64,000 nucleotides of DNA, taken from NCBI GenBank assembly GCA_036898135.1, contig JBAHVR010000218.1, positions 23,501 to 87,500 on the forward strand. The letters are read 5' to 3'. Of this stretch, positions 22,101-32,933 are shown piece by piece. Made by a program: the position numbers and the translations under genes. How positions within the stretch are numbered: the first letter of the stretch is position 1; each line of letters starts with the position of its first letter. The stretch is from Oncomelania hupensis (taxonomy: Eukaryota > Mollusca > Gastropoda > Littorinimorpha > Pomatiopsidae). A model generated the notes under the pieces. The model did no database searches. It was given only the letters and a program-made list of their open reading frames with translations, and was not told the DNA's origin.

Positions 22101-22530
22101 CTATGACGATGTTGTTTCTCGCGCGGATCTTGCTAAATTGTCCATCAGTAGCATAATTAACACCTCCGTCCTGGTGGCCAACGGAAGGCGCGGTCCTTGA
22201 GCCGGGCGACGACCGATCCGGTATGGAATTATTGAATTGTGTCATCATGTAGTGTGTCTTGGGCAAAAAAGACCCGGCGGTACCCAATCCTCTCCAGGCT
22301 TTTGCCACAGCCGAAATCCACGAATACAGTGTGGCTCGCCTTGGCCCTGAGCACGTGGTCGTTGAACCTGTAGTAACGTGAGGTTCCTCCGCCCTGGCCG
22401 GTGACTTCTGTGTAGAAGACTTTCGCCCAGTGATGCCGTGCTAACATCACCCCCTGTTAGTCGCCTCTTACGACACGCCGGGAAACGTTGGGTCTATTCT
22501 ATTTATTGCCCGAACCCACGGGGCATGATT
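19177..22530 (-). mobile_element. RTE-type LINE, near full length, decayed
   Basis: Minus-strand copy. It starts near 22530 with CCCCGTGGGTTCGGG and the GTCGTAAGAGGCGACTAA motif I associate with RTE 5' regions, and ends with (AGGAT)n at 19177-19195. It lies in the large intron of the membrane protein gene and is closely related to the plus-strand copy at 47650-50422. Confidence 0.85.
19191..22308 (-). pseudogene. RTE endonuclease-reverse transcriptase, several frameshifts
   Basis: The N-terminal piece (22308-21379) is the APE endonuclease: IGTWNVRTL, LGISELRSKG, VQGDWNAK, with the C-terminal SDH region disrupted. Further pieces at 21382-21047, 20916-20551, 20430-20032 and 20204-19182 carry linker, RT (EEQAGFMAGRST, FIDFKKAFDRVWH, RQGCLLSPTLFN, LRFADDIDGLA) and the C-terminal RWYGHVTRSS ... 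GRRKERPKKRWEDN block. At least three frame changes separate them, so this copy is dead. At the site where the 47-kb copy has seven A residues this one has six and stays in frame. Confidence 0.9.
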
Positions 22531-22639
22531 GTTTTGTAAAATTTAATTAAAACTTAATTTAAAAAGATTTCCACACCTGCCATTAGCTGGCAAATGCCTA
22601 TTTCCGGATGTGACGTCGAGTACCGTACTGCGCTTCAAT

Positions 22640-23012
22640 ATGGCTACTAGCGAAGATGTAAACAGTGATTTTCCACAGCCTAAACGTCAACGAATCAATC
22701 CAACTTCTCGGGGCTTGTATTGTGCGGATTTTCACTACACACATTTCCCTCTGACGAAACCAATCGAGGTAAATGGATACAATTTGTTAAGACCTGCAGG
22801 GAGGATTTCGGACCAAAACATGGAACACCCAGCAAATACTCGGCTATTTGCCATCACCATTTCGACAAAAACTGCTATCCGGCAAGCTTTTGGCTGAAGC
22901 AGAGCTTTGGTATAAATACAAAAAGATTTCTCATTCCCGGATCCATCCCCACCATCCAGAAGCCTCATCGTGGTGACTCCATCAGTACTACTAGTACTTT
23001 TCATGATAGGCC

Positions 23013-23068
<56 letters not shown>

Positions 23069-23313
23069 CTGTTACTAGTACTAGTAGTCATGAGACTCCT
23101 GTCAGTGTCACCCTTGATGATGTTATTGATAGTCATAAACATACCGCCATCTTGTCTGTTACAACAAATGCCACAACGACAGTGACACACTCTGTATATT
23201 CGCATAACACTACTAGTACAGTGACATCAGTGAAGACACCTGTTTGTTCAGTGTCATTGTTGAAAGGTGTCAGCAAAGTGAGGGGGGCATATCAGAAAAG
23301 AGAACGGCAAAGA
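22640..23313 (+). pseudogene. THAP exon 1: THAP domain with a frame break
   Basis: ATG 22640 reads MATSEDVNSDFPQPKRQR...GLYC, where the last Cys fits the first zinc ligand. The rest of the THAP domain is in another frame from about 22720: LCGFSLHTFPSDE, WIQFVKTCREDFGPK, then KYSAICHHHFDKNCY, matching the THAP pattern (F.FP...W....F.P.KYS.IC..HF...CY). A small deletion or frameshift between the first two Cys ligands is needed to join them, so this copy is broken or misassembled. A poly-Ser run from an AGT repeat (23010-23067) follows. Donor GTAAGT at 23314. Confidence 0.65.
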
Positions 23314-24054
23314 GTAAGTATGCCTATTTAAAAGATATTCTTGATTTTTTCTTTTCTTTTTTTTCTTTTCATTTTTATTGGCGGGAGGGGGGAAGCGCAA
23401 TTAGTCTAGATTTTGGACCTAGAGTAATACATATAGTGAAATACATTGTGGACTGATTCCAACACTGACACTTAGTTATAATGCTAAGTAACAAAAGAAA
23501 TAATCTACTAATTAGCACATGAAGTGTAATTTTCAGATTCAAAGCTTATTTTCAATTAAAATTGTTTTTGCCTGTCTCCAGTTACAGAACAAAAAGTAAA
23601 ACTAAGGCTAACTTATTATTATATTAAAAACAAAAAGAATAAAATTTATAATTAAAAAAAACAACCTGCTGTAAATAACACAGTTGATTTACTTAATCTA
23701 AGTTATCAAATAATAAAATTATACAATTGATATCTAAACGTAAAATTCGATTGTATTTATATTATTATAATGACATTAATATTTAAAAAAAATGGATAGA
23801 TGGTCTTAAATTCCTAATGATGTTGATAAAATGTAACAGTACATTATTTTATTTGTAAAAAAAAAAAAAAACAAGAAAAAAAAGAAAAGAATAATTCATT
23901 CATCACTTCAACCTTCAGTGCCATTGTTAAATTTAATAAAGATTTTATTGCATTGTATTTCATTAATTTTATTTTTATTTATAAATATCAGATTTTTCAA
24001 ATAAGTTTATGTTTTTTTTCTTAGATTATTAATGAGCTTTTGGCTTAAAATGAG

Positions 24055-24195
24055 ACAACCTTGGCAAGTGACAGTGAAGTGGTTGCCACAGAAGAAAGTT
24101 GTCAGGCGGCACTCACTTCTGATGATGATGATGATGTCGGTCACAAAAAAGCAACACAAGTTAACAGCAGTTGCCAAACAGAAAACTTGTGTCAA
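24055..24195 (+). CDS. THAP gene exon 2
   Basis: 141 nt, in phase 0 on both sides, reading TTLASDSEVVATEESCQAAL, an Asp run, and ending CQTENLCQ before donor GTATGC. The acceptor (TAAAATGAG) is weak, but it is the first AG after an in-frame TAA, and it alone gives the correct phase. Confidence 0.55.
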
Positions 24196-24380
24196 GTATG
24201 CTTAATTGCTTTCCATTTTATGATTTTATTTTAATTTATTGTAAATTTAATAGTTAGTCTGTATACATATCAGTATATAACTTACAGTTTTTTCAATATA
24301 AGCAGTGTTTTGATTATGTTGTATTGTACTAAATGTGTATAGCAATATTTTAAAATAAAGTTGTTGTTTTTCTGCTGCAG

Positions 24381-24426
24381 AAGAGAAACAAATATGTACA
24401 TGTTCAACCAGAAACCAGTGAAAAAT
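24381..24426 (+). CDS. THAP gene exon 3
   Basis: 46-nt exon between TTTTTCTGCTGCAG and AAAAT|GTAAGC, encoding KRNKYVHVQPETSEK, leaving phase 1. Confidence 0.6.
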
Positions 24427-24439
24427 GTAAGCAGCAATT

Positions 24440-24455
24440 GACTGCTTTGCAGTTG

Positions 24456-24531
<76 letters not shown>

Positions 24532-25270
24532 GAATAATAATAATAATAATAATAACGGATTTTTATATAGCAGGTACTCCAGCCTATGACCAGACTCACC
24601 ACGCTTTACATAGTCATTACATATAAATACATGCACTCGATGAAACATCACTTTTGCTACAATACACCAAAAGACGGGACAGTAAAGGTACAGACCATTT
24701 ACAACTATGTACATAAATTACAAAAAAGACAAAAATATACTATTTACAACTATGTACACAAATGACAAAAAAGAGAATAGCAAAAACTTATTCACAGCTA
24801 TTTATATGCCCGGTTAGGCCCAGGAAGAAAAACAGTATAAATATTTACAACCGTTTATACACTTACGGATCAGACATAGACAAAAGATGAGAGAATGGCA
24901 GCGGGATACAAATCAATCTGAATAATGCAGTTTGAAGAGGTGGCTTTTGAGGGCCTTTTTGACTGCTTGTGTTGATTGTATGTTGCGGATATGGGAGGGA
25001 AGGGAATTCCACTGCTTAGGTGCGGAGTAAGCGAATGCACGTTGGCCGTATGTCTTAGTGCGGGTGACAGGAACCTTGAGTGTGCGAGTGTCAGCAGAAA
25101 ATCTTAAAGTGCGTGAAGGGGAGTAGACAGACAGTAGATCAGCAAGGTAGGAAGGACAAGAATCTGTGAAGAAGTTGTGACAGAGAACAGAGAGTTTGTA
25201 CTCTATGCGTGCTTGCACAGGAAACCAGTGAAGGGAATGTAGTAGAGGTGTGATGTGATCGCGTTTCTAC
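24440..25270 (-). mobile_element. CR1/L2-like LINE 3' fragment
   Basis: On the minus strand 25218-24913 encode the C-terminal tail of a CR1/L2-like RT (ARIEYKLSVLCHNFF, PSRTLRFSADT, YGQRAFAYSAPKQWNSLP), intact to the stop. Its 3' UTR ends in GCTATATAAAAATCCG and a (TTA)n tail (24457-24555). It lies in the intron between THAP exons 3 and 4, in antisense to that gene. Confidence 0.85.
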
Positions 25271-25605
25271 TAGATTAAGTGATGTATACAGTATCATTTG
25301 TATTTATTTAGTACTAAATTACACTTACATAAGAAAAAAAAACTATGTAAAAAAACAAAACAGCAATGAATTGAATGTATTTACTTTGTAAAAGTTTGTA
25401 ATTTACTGAGTACTGTTTAATTAAAAAACTTTTGCCTCTAGTCTAATAAGAAAATTACTTAATTCAATAGCAAATCATAAGCATTTGTCTAATCCCTATC
25501 TAATATATTTGATTTATTAAATTTTGTAATGATTATTTGAATAACTTAGTTGATTTTAGTGTAAAGTTCACTGAACTCAGATTTATTGATAATAAATGTT
25601 TACAG

Positions 25606-25843
25606 GTGTGCAGTGTTATGATATCAAAGTTCCCAAACCAAGGATGAAAAATATAGCAACGCAGTGTTTTACTGAATCTAAAAGAAAAGGCACTGGAGAG
25701 CCAAACCTGGAAGTGGAAATACAGTTGGGAAGAAATATCGATGAATGCAGGGATTCCGAATCTGAAGAAGACGAAAAAGTACTGGATGATGAATACATCC
25801 CCTCAGATGACCATTTTAGCTCAACTGATTACGAAGTGGACAG
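25606..25843 (+). CDS. THAP gene exon 4
   Basis: 238 nt, acceptor ATGTTTACAG, donor GACAG|GTATG. Phase-1 entry yields C-VQCYDIKVPKPRMKNIATQC, then an acidic stretch ending DDEYIPSDDHFSSTDYEVD. No motif of known fold is visible. Confidence 0.62.
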
Positions 25844-26670
25844 GTATGTTTAAATTTTTAAAGTTTCCAACTGATATTTTTTAAATTGCTTATTATTTCT
25901 ATTTTATTTGTTTATTTATTTTTTGTATGTGTGTGTGCAATTTCTTTTTCTCCAGCAAATAAATTAAATTTTAAAAAAATGTCAATTACACCACGTTTAG
26001 GGCGTTTTATAGTACAGTAACCCACTGATGCATGTAGTAGGCTATATATTGTATTAATGTGATACCAAAGTACGTGGTGGTCTAATGGTTAGCACATTGA
26101 ACCAGTAAACGCTTGGTGAGTTTAATAATGCATTGAGAGGTTTGATATATAGATTTACACTACCATCACATTATTGTTTACGAACATAGATACATTCACC
26201 TTTTCAGCAAAATCACTGGTTGGAAAAAAGGGGCTAGAACTAGAAAGGGTATACATTTTTTCGAACACACACGCACCCACACACACACACAATTGAACCA
26301 ATGAATCAATTAATCCAAATATCTATTAATCAACCATAACGTCAATCCATCTGACCATCAACCTGATATTGGCCTGACAGAAGTAACAACGTGGAATCTG
26401 TGATGTTGAGGCCTGACTAAAAACTGATGAACTAACTAGTTAGTCTCTGAGAACTTAGGACAATTCAAGCCCACAAATCAGTATTACCTCAATGGAGAAT
26501 GTTCACAGTACATTGTAAGCAAGAAATAAAACATAAAAGACAAACTGTAACATCATCCACACAAATTCACATGAATCAAAGCGTGGAATCACCCTCCTTA
26601 TCCAATAACGCAAACAAAATACATCATCTTTCATCCGTTGATGGAGAATTTCTCACCTTCTGCACACCAA

Positions 26671-26671
<1 letters not shown>
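25844..26671. other. AT-rich intron or intergenic sequence
   Basis: No gene. GTGGTCTAATGGTTAGCAC at 26081-26099 resembles a tRNA A-box and may be the head of a worn tRNA-derived SINE. Confidence 0.3.

Positions 26672-26721
<50 letters not shown>
26672..26721. repeat. (CA)n microsatellite
   Basis: About 24 perfect CA units. Confidence 0.95.
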
Positions 26722-26724
<3 letters not shown>

Positions 26725-27009
26725 AGTTAAAGCAATTCTGGATTACTATAAAAGTCTGCATTTTTTCACAAAACGTATGGGTGCAGTTTTCTTCACAATG
26801 TACGGTAACAGCATAACGACTACTCTACCAATACACAAGTCACATTATTTTGACACAGAATTATCACCATTGCAGAAATCATATCTTAGAACGGCAGTAA
26901 GATCCATTTCACAGGAGGCAAATCAGACATGGTTGGGTTTAGGGTTAGGATTAGTTAACAAACTAACCGCAACACATAAAATAAAATAAAAACCCTTTAC
27001 CACCAGATC

Positions 27010-27321
27010 CCTTTTTTGCACCCTTTTGATGGGGTGTCGGATAGCGCAGTGGTTGGAGCACTCGCTACTGTGTCGCAAGTTAAGCACCGTCCAGTGCTGT
27101 TAGCACTTGGATGGGTGACCGCAAACCGTGAAGCGACAAATAACAACGCCCCCAGTTGACTCAACTGTGACTGAGTACCTACTCTCTTAAGGGTGGGGAA
27201 GGTAAAGCAGCGAGGGAGAGAGATGGGCACCACCCTCATTACGCTGGCCCAAGATAAGTGTGATCTGCAACATCACGCTCCCCTACGGCCACAGGCTATG
27301 GGACCACCTTTACCACCACCA
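27010..27321 (+). mobile_element. SINE with tRNA-like head joined to a 5S rRNA-like segment
   Basis: About 310 bp flanked by the 16-bp direct repeat CCTTTACCACCAGATC (26994-27009 and 27322-27337). The head GGATAGCGCAGTGGTTGGAGC has a pol III A-box. At 27077-27122 it continues as AAGTTAAGCACCGTC...CTTGGATGGGTGACCGC, which is the internal promoter region of 5S rRNA (A box, intermediate element, C box). The remaining body (GAGTACCTACTC, GGGTGGGGAAGGTAAAGCAGC, TACGCTGGCCCAAGA) is unassigned. The right target repeat overlaps an exon edge of the minus-strand membrane protein gene. Confidence 0.78.
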
Positions 27322-27328
27322 CCTTTAC

Positions 27329-27469
27329 CACCAGATCTTGGTTTGACATGATCATCACCATCATCAACACCATCATTATCATCAACATCATCACCTTCTG
27401 GACATGGCTTAGGCATGGGTACAATCTCCTGACAAGTCACCTCCATCCGGTTAATCCCTTCTTTATACA
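27329..27469 (-). CDS. Exon of membrane protein gene: acidic linker
   Basis: Acceptor CTTTATTTTCAG; reads V-YKEGINRMEVTCQEIVP, then MPKPCPEGDD and an Asp/Gly/Asn-rich stretch, ending KPRSG. Donor GGTG|GTAAAG at 27328-27327 (a GT three nucleotides earlier would keep the phase too). 141 nt, phase 1 both ends. The donor lies inside the 16-bp target duplication of the adjacent SINE, so a second copy of it exists at 27000-26999. Confidence 0.68.
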
Positions 27470-27489
27470 CTGAAAATAAAGATGTCAAA

Positions 27490-28307
27490 TATGGACTTCA
27501 TCTCCAAATGAATGAATAACTAATTAAATTGTCATCATCATCATCACTTTCTCTCATAGCTTCTCTTTCCTCTTTCCAAGCTTCCTCTCTTCCTTGTGGC
27601 TTTCCTGTCCCAGTTATTGACAGAGCCAACTACCTACCCACAAGCCAGTTGGAAACATTAACCAATCTCAAATCTGTTAAAATTTACTTTAGTCCATTAC
27701 TCTGCTTTATAGTTTGATCGCAAATTAGTGTATACCCCCAAAATGACATTAGCTGTGTCACAGAATGAGCTAAACCTCACCCGATTTTCCATGCGCGCGC
27801 GTTACCCACACACGGGTGTGTCAAGATAGTTAGTGTTTGGCTAAGCCCAGTCTGAGAGACAGTGAAACGCTGCTACGCGTTTGCTTCAATATCAATCTTA
27901 AGAGAAAAAGTTAAATACTGGGAAAACTTGTCACTTTTTGACTAACATTTGTCGACCCTGTGACCATGACCTTGAAGTTAAGTCGTTCATTCACTGCTCA
28001 TTTTTGAGGTCTCTTGGGTATACACCATCCTGCCAAGTTTGCTTGCGATGGATGACATAGGATCTGAGTACTTAGCCACTTTAAACGTTTTGCACAGACT
28101 GACGGCGGACGGACCAACGGACAGACAGACAAAACATTTTCTTCTATTAAACATCATTTTTAAGACTATTTTAGGACTCATCTTGCACATATTTGTAAAA
28201 TATCAGGAGAGAACAAAAAGTGGGGCGTGAACATATACTCACATTGCTGCACGCCTGTGAATCAATAAATAAGTAATACAAATAAGTAAATAATAGAGAA
28301 GCCAAAC
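27490..28307. other. Intron; dispersed repeat near 27950-28130
   Basis: 27950-28130 resembles a repeat with GTGACCATGACCTTGAAG near one end and GACGGACCAACGGACAGACAGAC near the other, of the type also seen at 45.4-46.6 kb. The rest is unassigned. Confidence 0.4.
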
Positions 28308-28476
28308 CTTCATGGATTTCAATCCATACAGCAGTTGGGTAGGTGGCTGGAGTCACTGACAGCAAGGAGAGGGTGATTTCGTCGCTTTTCTCCGTGGAGT
28401 GTATACTACCCAGGCCGTACAAAGCCTCTTGTCCCTTGCACTTAATCTCTCTCACTGTCCTGTGGCCAGCATCCAA
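28308..28476 (-). CDS. Exon of membrane protein gene: extracellular segment
   Basis: 169 nt between acceptor TTTTTTTTGGTTCAG and donor GAAG|GTTTGG. Phase-0 entry reads LDAGHRTVREIKCKGQEALY, then STEKSDEITLSLLSVTPATY and ends WIEIHE. The alternating hydrophobic pattern suggests a beta-rich domain with one Cys here and others in the next exon. I do not recognise the fold. Confidence 0.62.
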
Positions 28477-28499
28477 CTGAACCAAAAAAAAATAGTAGT

Positions 28500-29866
28500 C
28501 ATAAAGTAAAAATAACAATAAAAAAAAGAAAAGAAATAACTATAATAAGAAAAATACTAACAATAATAATGGATACTGTAACGCCTTATATTTGTAATGT
28601 AAATATACAATGCAATACAATACAATGCAATACAATACAAAATAATACAATACAATACAATACGGCTTTATTTGTCTCACATGGAGTAACTATAATGGCA
28701 GCAGCACTGAAGTATTTACAAATGTATCATGTACAGAGAGAGAGAGAAAAAAAAGGTTCAGTTTGTAAAAATTGTGGTTTATTTTCCATGCTTTTGTTTA
28801 TTTAAATGTGACGCAAATGGCTTGTAAATGGCTTGTACATAATTCCTTGGATGGTGATAAAGATTTGTTGAATTAATTATTCCTAAATCAGACTCAAAGC
28901 TCAGCAATCTGTAACTAACATACACGCTCACACTTCACACGCACGCACCCACACACACCCACACACAAATTATACCTAACTATAAGACCCTGCACCATGC
29001 CCATCCTCACTTCTTATATAAGCCCCTCCCCAAAAATGTAACATTTAAATGCTACAACAACTACAACAGCGCACACACATTAGCTGTAGGAGATTACAAG
29101 TTGCTTGCACTGCTGCTCACAGATTAATGCGCCTGTACTAGAATCCGAAAAAAAATTGCAGAACCATTTAAGCTGCACTAAATGATGAGCCTCGGGCTTC
29201 TGTGAATGGGTGTAATAAAGAACACAAAGATCAGATGGAACAGAGTTCCACTGTAAAAGGAGCACATATTGAGAAGGATCTTTAACTATAGGATTTGAGA
29301 GCGCATCGAGGAACAGAGGAGAGAGGCCTCCTGGCAATGAAGGGCTCACAAGCATGATCAACTAACTGCTTAGTAGATTTTAAAAAATCTGCCTGTGTCG
29401 GGATGTTTTAGTATTTTCAGATGTACCTGGTAAACTATAATACTCTAAAACCGTCCGGTGGGGGTAGAGAGGAGGGGGATTTTAGAACAAGTCAAATGTC
29501 AGTCTGTCCGTATGTCAATCGTTTGGTCAATCTGTTGGATGAAATATCTCAAGAACCACAGAACGGATGTTGACCAAACTTCGTAGGAACATTACAGAAG
29601 TCGGCGGCGTGCCTTCCGTGCAATTATTTGCTCTACAGGAAAGGTCATTTTGTTGCTAAACAGGTTTGGTTCAATATCTAAAAAACGGTTGAAGCGATTT
29701 TGTTGAGCTTTAAAATAGATGTACTTCAAATTGTGGGCCATCAAATCATGAACCATCCTTCAGTGACAGTCTGGTTGTCGGTCGGTCGATCAGTCAGTCC
29801 GTTGCTCGAAATTTCACTTTATTGTGCCAAATCTCCAGAATAACTTAACCGAAATTCGTCATTTTT
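28500..29866. other. Unassigned; retroposon tail and weak repeats
   Basis: 28592-28690 read on the minus strand as CAAATAAAGCC followed by (GTATT)n, a retroposon 3' tail. 29500-29600 contain a dispersed-repeat phrase on the theme of GAAATATCTCAAGAACCACAG. No exon with good borders found. A minus open stretch at 29080-29361 is not convincingly coding. Confidence 0.35.
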
Positions 29867-31745
29867 ACTGTGCGGATACTTTACCTACTGTGCTGATACT
29901 TTATCTACTGTGAGAATACTTTACCTACTGTGTGGATACTTACTTTACCTATGTAGAGAACGGGATTTTTCCGGGTTGTTAAAAATTAAATATTGAATAG
30001 TATTTCTTTATTGGCTAAAATTCTTCAGCCAATGGGAGAAGGAATAGTCCGCAATCAGGGCGTTGTTCACTCACTCAAATTCTGTGTCGTAGGCTGGCGT
30101 GGTCGTGTGTGGTAGTCTGTGTGTGGGCCAGGAAAAAGAGGAAAAAATAACGAAAGAAAAGAGAAAGTAAATTGTAAGCTTCTTGAGGTAGAAAGCGTTG
30201 AACGCCTGTCAAGGTGAATAGGTGCTGCGGACTTTCTCTCTGAAAGAAGAAATTGTTTGCTGTAAAGATTACAGGTATTTATAACGTTTTTCATGATTGT
30301 GAAATGTCGGATAAGTATATTTTTGTCTTGCATTTATTGTATTGGAAGGTGGTGAGCTGTTGTCCACTAAGATGGGATATTGAATTTTCATTGATGTAAT
30401 AATAGTGTTAAGTAGGTGGGGCGATAGTTGTAGAGCAGTAGAAATGTAATATGAATGAAAGGTGTGAGCATGTTTGATAGTAATTTTCATTCATGAAATA
30501 ATTATATCTGGGTTATGAACAACATCGTAAAAGGAAGGAAGAAACGATCGCATATGAAACGGAAGTGGAAAGGTGAAGAAACAAAGGGAGGTGAGCAAGG
30601 ATGGAACAAAAGAAGAATAATTAAATTATAAAGGTCAGAGAGTTGACGTTTGCATATATTTATTGTACAGCTGCCTACGGGGAGCGGGCGTGGCTCCTTG
30701 CGTTTGGACACAGCAATGTCTCGGACAACGGGAACGGGGCGATCCGGGTGACAACGGATCGGGTCGGCCATACTCTTTGCTGACCAAAGACTACGATTTC
30801 AACGTCGGGTGGACTGGGGCTAACGAGCGCTCCTCCACCTGTCGACGAAAGCATAGCTACTCGCCTGCTTGTTGCGATGTCACCGGCAGCTAGTTGCCAA
30901 TCTGTGTGCCTACCTGCCTCTTGCTTCTGACAAAGTACGGTATCTTATGTTGGCCAGGGCAAGTAATTGCTGGCCCTGGTTTATCCATCTCGAGCAATCA
31001 GGTTCGACTTCCTCAAGCTTGTGTGAAGCTAGTGTTGAGAAAGACTTGTGTTAAGTTTAGTAATGTAAATTATCCGTGTGAAAGGACGGGAGCGAAAGAC
31101 TGATATAAGAATATTATTGATTATTTATATAAAGTTTGAGAACGTGGAACATATATTTTGTGTTGGTGTTTGCCTGTATTGGAGAGAGTTTGTACGTGTG
31201 TGGTGTGGTAGTTAACAGAGAAACTTGCACGCACCCTTATTTCTGATCTAGGAGACAATTATATTACACATTCATTTAGCTAGTATAAACGGGCATACCC
31301 ATTCAAAATATCCATACGTTACAACCTACTGTGCAGATACTTTATCTACTGTGTGGATACTTTATCTACTGTGTGGATACTTTATCTACTGTGCGGGTAC
31401 TTACTTTATCTACTGTGCGGATAATTACTTTACCTACTGTGCGGATATTTACTTTATCTACTGTGCGGATACTTACTTTATCTACTGTGGAGATGCTTAC
31501 TTTATCTACTGTGCAGATACTTATTTTACCTACTGTGCGGATACTTACTTTACTGTGCGGGTACTTACTTTACCTACTGTGTGGATACTTACTTTACCTA
31601 CTGTGCGGATACTTTATCTAGTGTGCTGATACTTTATCTACTATACTGTGCAGATACTTTACCTACTGTGTGGAAACTTTACCTACTGTGTGGACCTACT
31701 GTTTGGATACTTTACCTGCTGTGCTGATACTTTATCTACTGTGTG
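29867..31745. repeat. 20/24-bp minisatellite, split by a solo LTR
   Basis: Unit CTACTGTGYGGATACTTTAT, or 24 bp with an added TTAC, occurs at 29867-29951 and for more than 400 bp at 31324-31745. The interruption is the solo LTR at 29952-31323. The array ends where the next LTR element starts at 31746. Confidence 0.9.
29952..31323 (+). mobile_element. Solo LTR of the 5.4-13.4 kb family
   Basis: Begins TGTAGAGAACGGG and ends ATACGTTACA, matching the LTRs at 5439 and 12040 along its length with substantial divergence. It is flanked by perfect 5-bp repeats ACCTA (29947-29951 and 31324-31328). No internal sequence remains, so it arose by LTR-LTR recombination. Confidence 0.9.
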
Positions 31746-32384
31746 TGTTACGTTGAAACGCGAACGAAAGTATGTCGGAAGCGCGCACGATAGATCTAAT
31801 CGTTTCGTTTTGCAAAGTATTCAATAATGGAGTTTATTTACCTTTGATTTGAGTTTGCATTGTTGTTAGGAGAGGCTTTGTATAACGTTGATGATTTGCG
31901 TTAGTCGATATTGTTGGAGAATTTTCGGGATCTGCATGTTTATTACTGTCGATAGAAATTTCCCGATGGATATCGAAGGTCGTGAATGTTCCCGGAAGTA
32001 GAGGAATTGTGTATGACGTAAGCCAGTGATGACGATCTTTAGTTCGATTGGTGGCAGTGCGTCATTTCTACCGTGTACCAAATTGTTCGAGAAAAGAGAG
32101 AGGTTATTTAATCGTGTGCCGAGTTGCTGTTGAGATAGTGTTGTTGTTGATAGTGAAGCTGGAGAGTTGCTGTGAAAGTTGTTGAGTTGAATTGAGAATT
32201 GTATGCAGTTGTTGATGTGTGCTGAATAAAAGTGGAAAACTTCATACGTCGACTTTGTGACTTGTATGCTGTTTGGACGGGCTGCGTGAATAAACGAATC
32301 TGAGTTACACAACTATCAGGAATTCAAGCATCGGGGCTGAATCAGATACTGATAGAAAACACCATCATCGAACTGAGTGTAACA
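31746..32384 (+). mobile_element. 5' LTR of gag-only element
   Basis: 639 bp from TGTTACGTTGAAACG to GTGTAACA, homologous to the minus-strand LTR at 596-1715. Followed at 32385 by the conserved TTTTGGGGGTCAAGCCGCGA primer-site segment. Confidence 0.85.
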
Positions 32385-32933
32385 TTTTGGGGGTCAAGCC
32401 GCGATTCACGCCATAGCCAAGGGTTCAACTGCTACAACAAGCGAGTCAACGTTACGAGAGGCAGTCATCGAGGGTAGCCGCCATCAAGTTGCGACGAGAG
32501 GGGCCAACATACTGGGACTACATCACCGATAGGTTCGGGTTGACTGCAAGGGCGTGTAGTCGCTGAGAGTTGCTTCGTGAGCGAACAACAGATCGGGACT
32601 ACGTGGCTGCCGCAGGACTACGTCGAGGGACAGTCTCGGAGCTACATCGCCAGTGTTACAGAGAGCGGCGAGCGGACGTCGCGTCTACTTCAGCACAGGA
32701 GCGTATACACCAACACCAGCGTGGTGCAGCGTCGCATACGACGAGGACAGCGGGGCCTGCGTCAACGAAGGCGACTAGTGACAAGCATCAGCGCTACTGC
32801 AGAAAGCGTGCTGTTCTAGAACAGTCTAGAAAGGTACAGCACAGTCAAGAACTTTCCAGAAACAAAGAACTCTACAGTCAAGAACTTTCTAGAAAAAAAA
32901 CTTTCCAGAAAAGAACTTTCCAGAAGCATCAAG
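32385..32933 (+). other. Leader of gag-only element
   Basis: Starts with the primer-site region. The distal part has short direct repeats of AGAACTTTCYAGAA (32850-32925). Open stretches here are not recognisable proteins. Confidence 0.6.

Larger units (their letters stand above)
22640..25843 (+). other. THAP-type zinc-finger gene, four exons, antisense in an intron
   Basis: Four plus-strand segments join in phase: 22640-23313 (out phase 0, donor AGA|GTAAGT), 24055-24195 (0 to 0), 24381-24426 (0 to 1), 25606-25843 (1 to 2). The product starts with a THAP-like DNA-binding domain and continues as acidic, Ser/Thr-rich, Cys-dotted sequence. It may be a host THAP protein or a domesticated or degenerate transposase gene; no transposase core is seen. 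The end is unclear: a possible mini-exon at 25956 would add only two codons before a stop. The gene lies wholly inside an intron of the minus-strand membrane protein gene. Confidence 0.6.

Noticed and set aside
26081..26150. tRNA gene
   Set aside because: Only an A-box-like segment is present; no convincing B-box or cloverleaf, so at most a SINE head remnant.
26936..26957. Telomere-like GGGTTTAGGGTTAGG (and CCCTAACCCTAAC near 53330)
   Set aside because: Only two or three units; no array.
27077..27122. Functional 5S rRNA gene
   Set aside because: Only the central third of 5S rRNA is present, embedded in a SINE with target duplications.
29080..29361. Minus-strand coding exon or LINE tail (QWNSVPSDL)
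   Set aside because: The WNS.P phrase recalls LINE C termini, but the flanking residues do not fit and no borders are visible.
31331..31629. Repeat-protein ORFs over the minisatellite (also 58876-59209 and 62606-63008 over the satellite)
   Set aside because: Open only because unit lengths are multiples of three in places; unit changes break them.
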